A stretch of 64,000 nucleotides of DNA from Apostichopus japonicus (Eukaryota; Echinodermata; Holothuroidea; Aspidochirotida; Stichopodidae): contig NC_092578.1 of assembly GCF_037975245.1 (NCBI RefSeq), forward strand, positions 3,580,001 to 3,644,000, written 5' to 3'. Positions 45,537 to 58,366 of the stretch are shown here, piece after piece. The notes beneath the pieces were generated by a model. It was not told where the DNA came from, searched no databases, and worked only from the letters and a program-made list of their open reading frames with translations. Within the stretch, counting starts at the first letter, position 1. Each line of letters begins with the position of its first letter. The position numbers and the translations under genes are program-made.

Positions 45537-46455
45537 CTTTATTCACACCTCCCATTATGTACCTCTCCCTACTTTTGGAAGCTTCTACCTGCCCCAGTTA
45601 TGTTAGACATGCGCCATTTTAGTAAAAAAAAAAGATACAGCTGTTATACATTACCTGATTAACTTCTAATCGAAGGAAGAGACGAGCTCAAGGTCTCCTG
45701 AATGTTTATGTATATTTAAAATCGTGTGTGCAAAATATGTAGTTTTTATTCAGAGTAGTTGTACGAAAATTAGAAAATTAAATTGATACAGGTTGTCAGG
45801 CATGGAGTGACAAACTTCAACGTTGTCGATAGCTTCAGTAATATGTATCTATATATTCTCTTCCCCAACTCCCGGTTCCATTGGGTGCCGAGGCGTGACA
45901 TGAATTAATGTCGTGGTTACAAGGAAGCCTAGGTTATATCTACTGTTTGAATAATTATTTTAAAATTTAAAATTCATAGTCCAATATTTGTGTGACTTTA
46001 TTCACACCTCCCATTATGCACCTCTATACCTACTTTTGGAAGCTTCTACCTGCCTCAGTGATAGTGTTAGTTATAGTAATAGTAAAGAAAGATACAGCTG
46101 TTATACATGACCTCACTAACTTCTAATCGAAAGAAGAGACGAGCTCAATGACTCTAATGTTTATGTATATTTAAAATGGTGTGTAAAATGGTGTATAGTT
46201 TTTATTCAGAGCAGTTGCACGAAACTTAACAAGTTCAATTGACACAGGTTTTCAGGCATGGAGTGACAAACCCCAACTTTGTCGATAGCTCAAGTAAATA
46301 TGTATATAGATTTGCTCTACCCCCCCCCCCCTTCTTCCATTGGGTGCCGAGGCGTGACTGAATGAATTAATTAATGTAGTGGTTTCAAGGAAGCCTAGGT
46401 TACATCTACCGTGTGAATAATTGATTTAAACTTTAAAATTCATAGGCCAAGGTTT
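45537..46455. repeat. Tandem duplication, two units of about 459 bp
   Basis: The phrase CTTTATTCACACCTCCCATT opens both units (45537 and 45996). Shared blocks follow in order: TACTTTTGGAAGCTTCTACC, ACAGCTGTTATACAT, CTTCTAATCGAA-GAAGAGAC, AGGCATGGAGTGACAAAC, TCCATTGGGTGCCGAGGCGT, CAAGGAAGCCTAGGTTA and TTTAAAATTCATAG. Units differ by substitutions and small indels, including a poly-C run only in the second (about 46320). Confidence 0.93.
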
Positions 46456-49384
46456 CTGGGAAGAGGTATGCTAAGTAAACGTATGTCCTAGTTTAGCTAG
46501 TTCGAATTAACTCGTAAGCATGCCAGTAGCAGAACAGTAATAAACATTTTCTTTCTCACAGAGTCCATTTTTTAATTAAAAGCAGAGATGGAGGAGAGGG
46601 GCGGGGAGGGGGAGGTAAACGAAGTTCGTAATATGGAAATAAAATGTCGACTTGTTAGTCACAATACCGGTAGAAGATCATCATTTTTCATACTAGCCTT
46701 GTTTAGAAATTTCGTACTGATGTCAAGATGTAAAGAATTGTGTTTGCGATGGCCATGTGAAGTGAAAGGGACGGAGTGGATGGGAGAGGATGGGAGAGGA
46801 TGGTGAGTCTCCAGTAACGTTTGATACGTAATAGTAAAAGCTTTAAGGAAACCAGCGATGATAGAGAATGATCTGTAGCCCTATACACACAGTCCTTCAT
46901 CATTCTTCAGTAGGCCTGTAAATGTAAGGTAACATCCACCCCTCCGCACCCACCCACCCCCCTCCCCCGGTTATGATAGAGTCGTCAGTAGAGGCTAGTT
47001 ATGATTTTAAACCGTTTTTTTTCATTTATTGTAAGGCTATGTTTAATAGATTGACAGTTCTTATACTATTCTTGACCAATTCACCCATGTCTTTTTGTTT
47101 CTTTTTCTCCTCAGAATAAACAATATACGTAGCCTTCGATTACCAGTCGTTCGCATTCAGACATGTCAAGTATAAAACAACATTAATAGCCGCCCTATCA
47201 CGGGTATTTTCACAGCATTACTCTCATTACTGTATAACAGCTGGAACAACATGTGTTACCATGTTCATCCCATGCCAGCTAGTAATAACTGATGAATGAC
47301 ACAAAAACATAACCAGTTTCTACTGTTAATTACTCTATGGGATCCTGACAGCGGTTCTATAGGCTTATGCTTCACTGTAAATCCTTATCCGTGGTCATAG
47401 CTTTTCGTTCAAACGTATCCACATGTATAATAATCTTGCATATAATCAATAAATATAAATAATAGATATAACTGGTCGGTTCTGACATTTCAACCGAAGG
47501 CTCCGAAATGTGATCAAAGTAAACGTTTCTTTGGTAAAGAAGTAGTCTTGTCAAGAAAGTTGAAATAAGGCCTAAAGCTTGGAATCGATCGATAACTAGA
47601 ACACCATTACGACCTTTTTCATATCGTATGTTTTTTAATTCGCAATATGGTTTAGTTTTCGTACTTAAGCATGAATGATTAATTATATTCCTTGCTGTAA
47701 GACATATTTTTATGCAATATCATTTTACTTTTTTAATGTTTTTCTGTGAAGGGAGTTGAGAAAATGATGAACGGAGGTGGGTGGGTTTTTTTTTTTTGGC
47801 CTCGGTTAAGTGCTCTCAAAGAACAACTGTGAACATCCATTTGTGGTACACTGTCGCAGAACTCGCTCTTTTGTATTAAAGGTACCAGTTATGCGAGAGT
47901 TTGTAACTTGCAACTTGAACAAAAGAGTGTACTTTGGGTACACAATCTAATAATCCAAGGACTCCATTCATGTACTTTGCAAAGGAATGGAATCTTGTAA
48001 CAGAGGCAGTATACGAGCCGAAGGCTAGACCGCTCTGTCACTTCAGTCACTTCATGCTATGAAACAAACATGGCGGATCATGTCACGTGTTTCTGCGGTA
48101 GTATCATTACTCCTTGTAGGCTATGTACATTCTACTACCAACGAATAACACAATCGCTGAGCTAAGCGGAGCTAAATCTCAACCATTATTAGCTTCCAAA
48201 CCTTAGCAATCAATCAAAAATGACTTATTGTCTGTGGCAGACACGTTGGTCCGGTATGTTGTATACTTATACGAAACGCCCATGATTTCAGAACTTATAT
48301 GTACCGAAGGGTAAAATAACAGGTCAGTAGTACCGCAGTGCACATCACGTGAATGATTGCTATGTTACCGTGATAGGGCGACGTCCAGATTTTATAAACG
48401 TCCATGTATGACACACCTTGATCTTATCTACTCTGTATTATTTCCAGTTTAAATTTCACAGCTTGCATACTTCTCTGTATGTAGAATTTAATCTGCTGTT
48501 ACCAGATGTATACCCCAAAATGTCACCAAATTTGACAAATTAATATTTTCCCATACAACAATTAGGATACATGGGATTTTCCAGTCAGTAATTATGTGAA
48601 GCAATTCGCTTTAGTATTTAGAAGATCCTGTGAACAGATGGGTAATATCTGTCACTATACAGTCAAGCAACCCATCTCTATGGAACGCAAAAAAAACCCG
48701 ACAAAAATGCATTAATGTAAAAATGTAAAAATGATGTAAACCTGTAAGTCATTGTGTGAACACAGAGTTAATTTGTTTCTGCATTTTTGCGGTTTTGGCG
48801 TTCCATACATCTCTTCAGTTGTATTTTATATATGTACTCAGTGATTCATCTATGGTAGATGGATAGTATTAATGATGACAATGATCACTGTATTACGAAA
48901 GTAAAGCAGTCTTGACTAAAATCTGATCAACCCACTGTTGGAGATAACCCGTCCATCAAAGGTGACTTGAGTGGTAGATTTATCTTGGAAATACACAGCC
49001 AGCTTTAATATTCATAAAAGACCAAGTTTGAAGTATTATACGAATTGTCACGTATACAGTCAGGTGAATTGAGATGACGCGTCTTTTAAATTTTTAATTT
49101 GGCAATCTTTTTAATCTATAGTCGTGCGATTCGAAATGAAAGGTATCCCCCTGAAAGTAAAATCTGTTATCAATGACTAACTCGGAATGATATATATAAG
49201 TCATAAGATTCATAGGTGTTAAAATGAAAATGTAAAACATGATCTTAGAGTTGGGGGACATGAAATAGTTTTGTCATTCGCTAAGACCATAGCATTAGAC
49301 AGTTGGGGTTGTATCTTCCCATATAAACATAAAGGTACAGAGTTGTGTCAAACTCTGGGTTTTTTTATTTTGTGTGTTTTTGTT
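46456..49384. other. Intergenic DNA, no gene recognised
   Basis: Frames at 46588-46806 and 46703-46903 are antiparallel shadows of each other without domains. A C-rich run lies at 46946-46967. The ATGGCGGATCATGTCACGTG context at 48070 looks like a start site but the frame stops after 31 codons. Confidence 0.45.
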
Positions 49385-49810
49385 GTTGTTGCTATAGTAG
49401 TGGATATTTGAACATGGCTGGAAAGGAAAAGTTCAGTATAAGGACGTTGTCACGGACATAAAATCGGGCAAAAAATCATTAGCCTTACAAAACCTGTCTA
49501 AAAACTTGTCAAATGCACAAAATCCGTGAGGAAATATTAAGAATAATTCATAATTGATGTGTTTATTCATTTATTTATTTGATTTTCATCTGTGTTTTTA
49601 TTTTTTATTTTCTTATTTTTTTGCTATTGAAGTGGATATTTGAACATGGCTGGAAATGGACAAGTTCAGTATAAGGACGTTGTCATGGACATAAAATCGG
49701 GCAAAAAAAAATTACCCTGACAAAACCTGTCTAAAAACTTGTCAAATGCACGAAAACCGTGATGGAATAGTAATAATAATTCATAATTGATGTGTTTAAT
49801 CATTTATTTT
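49385..49810. repeat. Tandem duplication, two units spaced about 240 bp
   Basis: The block GTGGATATTTGAACATGGCT through GTTCAGTATAAGGACGTTGT, AAAACCTGTCTAAAAACTTG and AATTCATAATTGATGTGTTT occurs at about 49400-49570 and again at 49633-49805, with few differences. The spacer is T-rich. No long frame is conserved between the copies. Confidence 0.9.
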
Positions 49811-50720
49811 TCGTTTAAAAGGGTGACAGTTGAGATATAAGAGTAGTGGCGTAGCAAGCCCAAAGGCAGGGTGTACTATATGTGATAAATGTGAACCGAA
49901 TCAATTATCCTTGCAAGTAACTTAATAGGAATAATATATAGAACTAACTTTCCATTACCAGCCCAGAGTAGGCTTGAGTGTGTGTGTGTTTGTTTTTCTA
50001 TCTGACCGAGGACTTGAACAAAAGAATTCCAGGTCCTCGGTTGTGATTTCTAAAGAATCACCACGTCCTCGGAAGAATTTCTATTGTATGAGGTATTGTT
50101 AAGGTTAGGGTACGTGGATTTGAACAATGGAAAATACAATGGGGTCCTCGGTTGGAATGTAAAACCAACATGCGTGCGTGTGTGTGTGCGTGTATGTATG
50201 TATACCTTAAACATTTAAAAAACATTATAAGAAGTTTCTAACACGTCTCTAACATGTTTCAGTAATCCATTTAATGTAAAACTATTGAAAACTTCTTTGC
50301 CGTTCGTGAATTAAGCATCCATAAATCGAAATGAATTGGAGTGGTTTGCGATTAAATTACATTTTCTTGCAATTTATGATATCCCGTGCTCGATGAATCG
50401 TTCAATGTAATAAACCAGACTTTATCAAATTACGTGTTTATGAGACAGGTCCATTGCTTTGAACAATTACAGGATAAAGTACCGTAGTTGCACGTTCCAC
50501 AGGCTATGCCGATACCTCATAATGTCTAATGTTTAAGTATTTATGGTATAACGCGGCGTGATCTCATCGTAATTGCTGTTGACTAAAAGACTGCCATGAA
50601 GCAACATTTTAGGCATTGACTGCACGAAATTGGATTTCATATTTCATTTGATTTGTTCTTGTAAATTGATGGTTTTAGATTAAATGTTCATTTACAAGAT
50701 TTTGTTCAGACTTATAAAGT
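49811..50720. other. Intergenic DNA with a repeated GGTCCTCGG word
   Basis: AGGTCCTCGGTTG, CGTCCTCGGAAG and GGGTCCTCGGTTGGAATG occur within about 50030-50160. Nothing else recognised. The scrap AGTGGCGTAGCAAGCCC at about 49853 resembles a hAT-type transposon end without a partner. Confidence 0.4.
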
Positions 50721-51056
<336 letters not shown>

Positions 51057-51447
51057 AATTGTTAATTGGTAAGAACTATACTTAACCTTGAACTCATTCA
51101 ACATTCAAATAAAATTAGGCTAGCTACATCCATTATGTGTAGTAGGTTAGGCTGTAAGCATTAGTGTATATTTACAAACGCAAGAATCAAGAACAAGAAA
51201 TCCATATGCATACATGAGAATAGCACGAAAATGTTAGTCCAGAATTAAATCTGCACCATTTTTTATTACAATTAAATGAAAATCATTTATCATTGTATAA
51301 CTGTATACATAACCTATGACGAGACCTTTCATCAACCAAGAAAAAAAAGGAAGAAGAACAGGTTCTATGACAGGGCTACTGACATCATGATCCATATAAA
51401 TCGTTTACTTATAATAACGTGTTCAGGGGATATCATTGCGACTTCAC

Positions 51448-51899
51448 AGGTATCACACCACAATTAAAGTAGTGCACGTCCGCTTGAGAGGTTAAAGTGG
51501 AATAATGTATGATTTGTGTGGCACTTTCGGAGTCAACACCATTCTTTTTTATGCTTGGATGTTGAAGAGGGTGAAATAAACCACTGATGGTCTAAAAATC
51601 TGGAGGATTGAAGGTGATTTATGGTATTGTAGAAAATCTTGAGTGAAACAAGAAAATTCCGCAGCGACAGCTGGCAGATGGGTTGGGGAGCACTATGATA
51701 AACATTGAGCTCTTCTAGCTCAAACTTTTAATTGTAATGGTGGCAAAAGATGAATGTTTTATGATAGCCCAAGCCATTAGCTGTCATATGATGGGTAGGA
51801 CTTGTCAGTTGAAAACTTCTATCTATGATCTATTAGCCTTGGAAATTGACGAGTTTAGCGTGTAAGTCAATGGGAGCAATTAATTGTGGTGCGATACCT
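51448..51899 (+). mobile_element. MITE family B, complete copy (452 bp; copy 2 of 3)
   Basis: Left end AGGTATCACACCACAATTA and right end TAATTGTGGTGCGATACCT are inverted repeats of 19 bp with one mismatch. The interior matches the copy at 58367 through GTTGAAGAGGGTGAAATAAA, GATGGTCTAAAAATCTG, GAAAATCTTGAGTGAAACAA and CCGCAGCGACAGCTGG. No clear target duplication is seen at the borders. No coding capacity; autonomous partner unknown. Confidence 0.8.
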
Positions 51900-51922
51900 T
51901 CAGACAGACTTTATACAGAGTT

Positions 51923-52855
51923 TTACCTACCACGGCGTCACAGACGTAGCATATGGCAGCACAACTAAGAACCTTGTTAACTCAAATGTAATCGTATAGT
52001 ATTTATCACGTGTACTGCAGTTGGTATATCATTGTGACGTGACAAAGGCGTTTGTACAGAGGATATCCTACCACGGCGTTACAGACGTAGCATATGGCAG
52101 CACAACTAAGAATCTTGTTTACTCAAAGTAATCGTATATGCTATATCACGTGCACTTATGGCATATCACTGTGACGTGACAAAGGCATTTGTACAGAGGA
52201 TATCCTACCACGGCGTCACAGACGTATATTGCAGGAAAACTGAGTCTTAGTAGTAGTAGTAGTAAGTTGAGTCTCGTCTATCCGACATGCTCAGTGATTA
52301 ACCTCCGCCACGTATCACGATCTTGCGCAAGGTTTATTGCTTCCGCGAAATTGTTAATGTTAACGTCCTTAAATTGCGACTTTATTTTTCTAAGCAAGGT
52401 AGTCACGTGCCTTCCTACTGGTTTAGCAGTATGTGCTTCTCTTAAAGTAACCTTTGCTGGAGCGTCCTCCTGCAGAGTCTTGCTACATGACCGAAAAATC
52501 TCAATCTTCTATGTGCGACTACGGATGACCAAGGTTTTTGGTTGGCTTCATTGTAGAGCTCATCGTTTGATAACCAATTGTTATTGGTCCATCTAATGTT
52601 GAGAATATTACGAAGTAGTCTCCTTTGAAAAGTGTCACTTTTGCGATCAAGATCCTTCGTTGTGCCCCACAGTTCGCAATTGTACAAAAAAATACTCTTT
52701 AATAAAGCCTCGAAAATCCTAAGCTTTATGTTTCGGCTAATGTTTTTGTTTGTTCAAATTTAATCGTAGGATTTATCACGTGTACAGTTGATACCATTGT
52801 GACGTGACAAAGGTGTTTGTACAGAGGGATATCCTTATACCGTAATGTTACAGCT
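51923..52855. repeat. 141-bp tandem repeat, three units, the third split by a LINE
   Basis: CTACCACGGCGTCACAGACG recurs at 51927, 52068 (GTTACAG variant) and 52205 (spacing 141 and 137). Each unit continues through TATGGCAGCACAACTAAGAA, CTCAAA-TAATCGTA, TATCACGTG and TGTGACGTGACAAAGGC. Unit 3 is interrupted after CTGAGTCTT (52247) and resumes at about 52749 with TTGTTCAAATTTAATCGTA, reaching the CTTATACCG variant of the next unit start near 52830. The GTGACGT core resembles a CRE-type word but this may be accidental. Confidence 0.88.
52248..52747 (-). pseudogene. 5'-truncated LINE inserted in the 141-bp repeat
   Basis: Minus strand, from 52747: NISRNIKLRIFEALLKSIFL, YNCELWGTTKDLDRKSDTFQ, RRLLRNILNIRW, SNDELYNEANQKPW and RRLRFFGHVARL; then a one-base shift near 52470 and EDAPAKVTLREA, GRHVTTLLRKIKSQ and LAQDRDTWRRLITEHVG before a stop. 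This is the region after the reverse transcriptase through the protein end of a non-LTR element. The 3' end is a short (CTA)n run (52248-52264 on the plus strand as TAG units). 5' truncation, a simple-repeat tail and a clean break in the surrounding repeat are what target-primed insertion produces. One frameshift only, so fairly young. Confidence 0.85.
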
Positions 52856-54495
52856 AATTCTACAACTTGGAATGTGGTCACTGATTTTGATCCCAAGGTG
52901 TAGGGAGTCACTTTATTTTAAAGATCGAGTCTAGACATTACCATTTACCTCTTCTGACTCGAGTTGATCGAATCATTGAATCACATCACCGAATTAGACT
53001 CGTTAATTAAGGAGGAAATCGTTCAACTTGTTCGAGTTTACTTCAATTTTTGAAATTAAGTGATTCGAGTCCTGTCTCGTCATAACATAGTGTCACTCTT
53101 CTCAGTTAAAGAAATTAGGTGTCGACACTCTCTCTTTATCTGGTATATATTACAAAGTGTCTAAAAAAAATTGTACTTCCATTACACGTGAAATAATGTA
53201 AGCCTGTTAGGAAGCTGTTAATGTAAGTTGATGACAGATATTAATGCAACCCATCCATCAAGCACTGCAAAGAGAATCGAAAAAAAAGAGAAAAGTTTCC
53301 TTTTTTCTTTCTTTCTTCTCTTTGAAACCATATGGCAGAGTATTTGAATGTAAAACTGGATTTCAGTCGTAGTCTGTGCGGCCTTTTCTATATTTCTTCA
53401 AATTTTTGCTATTTTTGTATTAATTTTTTTAATTTTCAATCATGTAAGAAACATTAGTTCATTTCCATAAATGACATTAAAGATAATTGCATTCTTTAAT
53501 CTTCCATTAATCTTTCACTAGTCTCTATTAATGAAATAAAAAAAAACATAAAATAATAATTTGATGTTACTCATGAGGTAATTTTGTCTGTCATAAATAT
53601 ATTTGTTTGCTTTAAACAATTTTTCTTAAGTGAAACGAGAATTGAGACAGTGAAGCATATTAATATTGATGGATGAATCAGGGATCAATGCCTTCCAGAC
53701 TAACTTGAGCCATATTTACAATCAGGGGCGTACTTCCAGGTTTTTATCCCGCACCCCAAGAATAAAAGAAAGGGGCTCAGAACACCCCCTTCCTACCACC
53801 ACCACGGGTGGACAGGAAAATTCAAAGAATTTTAATGTACAGTTCATAAATATACAATATGAATATAAACTGTACAACCTAAACAATTGAAAATTCGTCA
53901 ATAATGTTTCAAAGTATAGCAAACTATGGCACCTTTTGCATCTAACCACCGTCCATTTTACAAACATTTCTCAAAGGGGTTAAGCTCTCTCTTCTGTTAT
54001 ACTCCTTCCTTGGACGATATAAAATCTTACCCTCCACCCCCCCCCCCTTTCCCCAAGTACAAAATGGTTGTTTCACCTCTGTTTACAAACGGAATCAGAA
54101 AATCAGAATTGTTTGGGGAAATATTTCAAGGTAAATGTAAATTTAGTTTCTTTAAGACTCTCTACATGACACCCTTTTTGAGTATATTAATCTTTTGAAA
54201 TGTTGAATTTAACACAAAAATAAGGGTCTATAAAACAGCTTGTACAAGCAAACGTATATCACCTCAAGTCCAACAGCCTTTCGTTATAGGTGGAAGTTTA
54301 CAATCAAAGTTTTGTTGAAATAATCCAAATCGATTGACCAGCGAATCGATTATAAACTTGACAAGAACTGTATTTCAGCTTTAAAGTTCCTGGTAATTTG
54401 CATATAATGTCTGTTGTTCGTCTTCATTCACATAACCTCTATAAGCGATACTGTACATATATTGAATTCATTAGTATAGCCTACCATATGAAATC
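52856..54495. other. Intergenic DNA downstream of the second GPCR exon
   Basis: No gene. Poly-C run at about 54036-54049. A scrap CAGGGGCGTACTTCCAGG at 53724 looks like a transposon end without a partner. The first few hundred bases left of 54496 would hold the 3' untranslated region of the receptor gene; I see no distinctive AATAAA placement. Confidence 0.4.
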
Positions 54496-54913
54496 TTAGA
54501 TGGAGACTCGGCCTACATCTTTGCAAGGGAAGCACCAACTTCGACTTAACCACCATTTTAAAAATCTTGAGGGTTTAGGAACCTCGTGCCATCTACATTT
54601 AATGATACATCTAAATACTTGTTTAAAATATGGGTGTTTCGTAGCGTAAATCACAGGATTGATACAACTGTTAAACAGCATGAGCGAGGCTGTGTAGGGC
54701 ATGGCTGGATCGCTGGCTTCAACCAATAGGCAGATGGCATAGGGTGTGACGCAGATGACGAAAGCGCTGACGACATAAAATAGATTCTTTGTGATCTCCA
54801 CTTGCCGCTTTGATATGTTAGTTTGTATGTTACTGTGGGTGGAGCCTGTGTTTGGGCTGCGTTCGTCTGCAATTCCATCGACCGAATGGCTCGAGTCGGA
54901 GACGTGAACTTTT
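54496..54913 (-). CDS. Terminal exon of a moody/melatonin-receptor-like GPCR (TM6, TM7, tail)
   Basis: 138 codons plus stop (TAA at 54496-54498). The exon opens with a strong acceptor: a long pyrimidine stretch then TTTCAG, AG at 54914-54915, with one base completing a split codon before KVHVSDSS. It holds the end of intracellular loop 3 (ISKRQVEITKN), TM6 with FVICVTPY, TM7 with NSCINPVIYATKHP, helix 8 YFKQVF and a cysteine-containing tail (CRWHEV, SWCFPCKDV) that could be palmitoylated. It is close to residues 259-330 of the receptor at 1-1089 (RQLEITRNLFYVV / RQVEITKNLFYVV), so the two are paralogues. TM1-TM5 must lie upstream (higher coordinates); no such exon was found to 64000, so they are beyond the window, or this is a partial duplicate. 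Reading through the acceptor stays open to 55023, which I take as intron. Confidence 0.85.
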
Positions 54914-56785
54914 CTGAAACGAAGAAGAGAAAGAAAATGAAAATAATTATGGAGCATAAATATTATCAAGAATAACAGTGGTATAGACGTTTTGCATATA
55001 CGATTATGGACATTTTTGCGCATTAAACATATATCGAATTACGATTCAGTCAATTAAGCATGAGTTTCTAAAATATGTGTGGTACTTAAGGCCCTAAAAT
55101 GAAATGACGTTTTAAAAGGATTTGCTATTGGCTGAAGTTGATTGCTTAGCAAAATGACGGGAAACGTTCTAAATCTTAAGGCGAAAACTATACATTCTCT
55201 TAGCATCTTGTATTGCGAAGATATGAAATTTAAAAATTTAGCGGTATTTTGCATCTGGCAACAGCAGACTGGATGATGTCGTCGGTGCAAATCAGCTGCA
55301 AATATCTTTGTTTTTTTTATAATTTGTCAATCATATTTTCACAAATAAAAGAATATTTCTACAAGAAAGATACATTTTAATGAGATTATAAGTACAGAGA
55401 ACTTTGACAGCTATGCAAACATTCCAAATGAATCAGGTTTGACGGATAAATCAACACGAGGATTAAAAGAGCCTATAAGTAAGATTTTGAAGAGCATTTG
55501 CCCAGATGACATCACAGACCCCCTACTGTGATTCGACTTCCTGGAGTAGTTGAAGGTTGAGCCAATCAAAAATAGGTTACATTCAATCAAACATATCTCG
55601 AGTTAGGGGTAAGATATTGAGATGGGGTTTCAACTAGCAATGATGTGGAATATTTTTCTAATATATAAGTTATATTTAAGTTTAAGTAACTTGAACTGAA
55701 ATTCCGAAGCGATATACAAGTTTGGAAGAGGTGTCATTAAATCGAAAATAATGCAATAATTTTGAATGGCGTTTTCTGTTTGATCGTACGGGATATATTT
55801 AAAAGCGTGGCGGTGATTAGGTCCTTATACTGATATGTCTTAGCTATAGGCTAAGCACAAAGATGAGGAATCTCATAACACGATAAGCATATATTATTAT
55901 AGCAATGGTATATAGTATCATTTAATGTGTGGTTTATTCAGAAAGATATGAAAGCATAACTTCGTTGTAGTATAATAAGTGAAAAGCATTTAAGCGCGCA
56001 CTTCTGACTTGAATGCTAAAGTATTTTATTTTATACAAATGTCATCACCACGACCAGAAGTTATGACATAAAATATAAAAGTCACATGTCAAAAAAGGAA
56101 TGTATTTTTTCTTCCGATCTTTGCTTAAGGTTTTTTTTCTTGCTTCAATGCTATAACCATACCAACACATCTCACGCCAGAGGTTAATATACTTTCGATC
56201 CCTAATGACATATTATATGCTGCATAAATAAATAATGTTTTGTTATATTCTAGTAAACGTGACCCAAGGAGAGATAAAATCATCAACGAACAAGCAGGGA
56301 AACATCATAATGAGCGCAACGGATGTACCAACTCGCATCTCGGCATCTGAGATGAAGTGCTTTTAAATATTACATCTCGCTGCCATGCCTCATCTCCCCA
56401 TCCTCTATAACGTTCATCATCTGCTTGATGAGGTAATTTCCTCCGAGGTATATATGTATAACAGCCTAGTATAGATTTAATGACAACTCGGATCGTGCGT
56501 AGACAAAACAGCCATCGGTATCGCTCAAGTATGTTCCGTAGCATTCGCTATATTGCGATGACTTTACCGAAAACCTTGTAGGAGATGCTAAATCAGTTTT
56601 TTTTTCTTTCTTCTTAATGACAACTATGAAACTATAGGCAAAACAAATTCCCAAAATAACTAGACCTTTATGTATATATGTATATATATCGTGCTTTTTT
56701 GAGAAATCGAATATGAAATCGGTGAAAAGCATTTATTATTATATTTTCATTATTTAAGTTCATACAAACCTGTCCTAAAATGGCC

Positions 56786-56787
<2 letters not shown>
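54914..56787. other. Probable intron / upstream DNA of the second GPCR
   Basis: Right of the acceptor nothing with TM1-TM5 features was found on the minus strand. Frames at 55054-55290 and 56305-56732 have no receptor motifs. Confidence 0.4.
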
Positions 56788-56854
<67 letters not shown>

Positions 56855-56973
56855 GAAAATCGCAATGAGTTGGAAAATCAAGAACAGTGAAAAAACTTTA
56901 AGCCTCCACCGGGATTCGAACCACGGGCCTTCCGCTCTGTACGCGGACACCCTAACAACTAGGCTATGGACGC
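56788..56973 (-). mobile_element. tRNA-derived SINE with (TA)n tail (third family)
   Basis: On the minus strand, 72 bases (56973 to 56902) lay out like a tRNA: acceptor strands GCGTCCA and TGGAGGC pair at 6 of 7, D-stem GCCT/GGGT, anticodon stem TCCGC/GCGGA perfect with loop GTACAGA, and B-box GGTTCGAATCC exact; the T-stem pairs at only 3 of 5. A body of about 50 bases (TTAAAGTTTTTTCACTG ... GCGATTTTCATTTC) follows and then the (TA)n run at 56788-56850. A functional tRNA is unlikely given the broken T-stem and unusual ACA anticodon. Confidence 0.65.
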
Positions 56974-57101
56974 TGATTGTATGTCCAGAGGTTCGAAACC
57001 GGTAAGGATGGTCGCAATTCCACTGTAGGCGTTTGTCACCTGTATCGAACAATACTAGTTCTGTTTTTGGTGACATATTTTGCCTTACTCTAGAGATCAT
57101 A

Positions 57102-57103
<2 letters not shown>
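56974..57103. other. Short spacer between SINE and second (TA)n tract
   Basis: Unremarkable sequence; the long minus-strand frame across 56750-57217 is an artefact of the TA runs and the SINE. Confidence 0.5.

Positions 57104-57185
<82 letters not shown>
57104..57185. repeat. (TA)n microsatellite
   Basis: About 40 TA units, 130 bases from the SINE head. Confidence 0.97.
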
Positions 57186-57186
<1 letters not shown>

Positions 57187-58366
57187 CTGTCATACCATGC
57201 ACATACGACACATTCATTGATGTACAGAAGGAAACTTCAATTAACCCTTGTAATTTGTTGTGATGAAAGTTTACCTGCCAGAGAAAATTGATTGGATTGT
57301 TCTAATGTGATTACATTTATGATTAACGGTAGACTGAGGGAAATACACTTCAATATTGTCATTCAAGAAAACATACAATAGGGAAAAAACCTAACCAAAA
57401 ATATCAAGCGGTATAAAACTAAATAAAAAAAATAAAGCATTATTCCCGAGGTGAGTATAATATAAACGGAACACGTGATTGTATGTTAAGAGTATTACAC
57501 GGGAGATTGACTGCAGCTATGAGGACATTCAATAATAATCATAATAATAACTTCGGAATCAATCCATAGGGATCTGAAATTTACCTTATTCTGTTCTAAA
57601 GAGTGTGCCATTGTCCTTGAAATGTAAATATATAGCGTCAAATAGACATTTATATAAGCAAATGAATATGTTCAAGATTTGCTGAAGTTGATTTATTTAT
57701 TTGGTTTTTTTTTTCTCTCTTCGCAGGCACAAGTTGAACGACACTTGAAATTGAAAATTAGAAACTAAAATGAAGAAGGAGAAGAAAAATGTAGAAATGA
57801 AAGCAAAGAAAATGAAGGAAAGAAATAACTTCCCCTCGCTGGAATCCCAAAAATCAATGAATATCAAAAAAAATTGTTTATGCAACAACTGCAGGCGATA
57901 GAAATTTACCGTTTGTAATCAAGGTGTAATACATAAAAGAAATGATTTGAAATTTAAGAAAATTAATTAACTAAGAAAAGTTACCCAAAGTAGACATTTC
58001 TCCCTTTACATTATAATGCAGCTTGTTGAGTTTATTCGAAATTTTGCCCGACATAAGTCAGTTTTCTCAAAATCCTTCATTTCCCATGCATGCGATAACC
58101 AAACATTGTGCAATATATTTCCTAATGTAATATCAAATATTATTCTTTACGGAGAGGTTTTCTGCCAGTAAGAAGTGTTATAGCATATTACCTGTTCTTT
58201 TTGGTCTTTCCATATAGAAGACACTGATAGCCTATAATTGTATCATGCAAACTCAAATAAATCACTGAAGCAGGAAGAAATAAATTCCCCGTTGAGAAGG
58301 AATGTCGCGCATCTGGTCTTATAAGTGTCTTGTATATGTGTTATTGCTTAGATTACTCTTAATTTA
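57186..58366. other. Intergenic DNA, nothing recognised
   Basis: AT-rich sequence with A/G-rich stretches near 57775-57830. Confidence 0.45.

Noticed and set aside
48070-48165. ATGGCGGATCATGTCACG start-like context
   Set aside because: The frame ends after 31 codons with no recognisable product or donor site that I can defend.
52189-52596. 135-codon plus frame
   Set aside because: Antisense of the LINE fragment at 52248-52747.
56902-56973. Functional tRNA gene on the minus strand
   Set aside because: T-stem pairs at only 3 of 5, the anticodon would be the unusual ACA, and a SINE body with (TA)n tail follows.
56750-57217. 155-codon minus-strand frame
   Set aside because: Built from two (TA)n tracts and antisense/sense reading of a tRNA-derived SINE; a frequent artefact.
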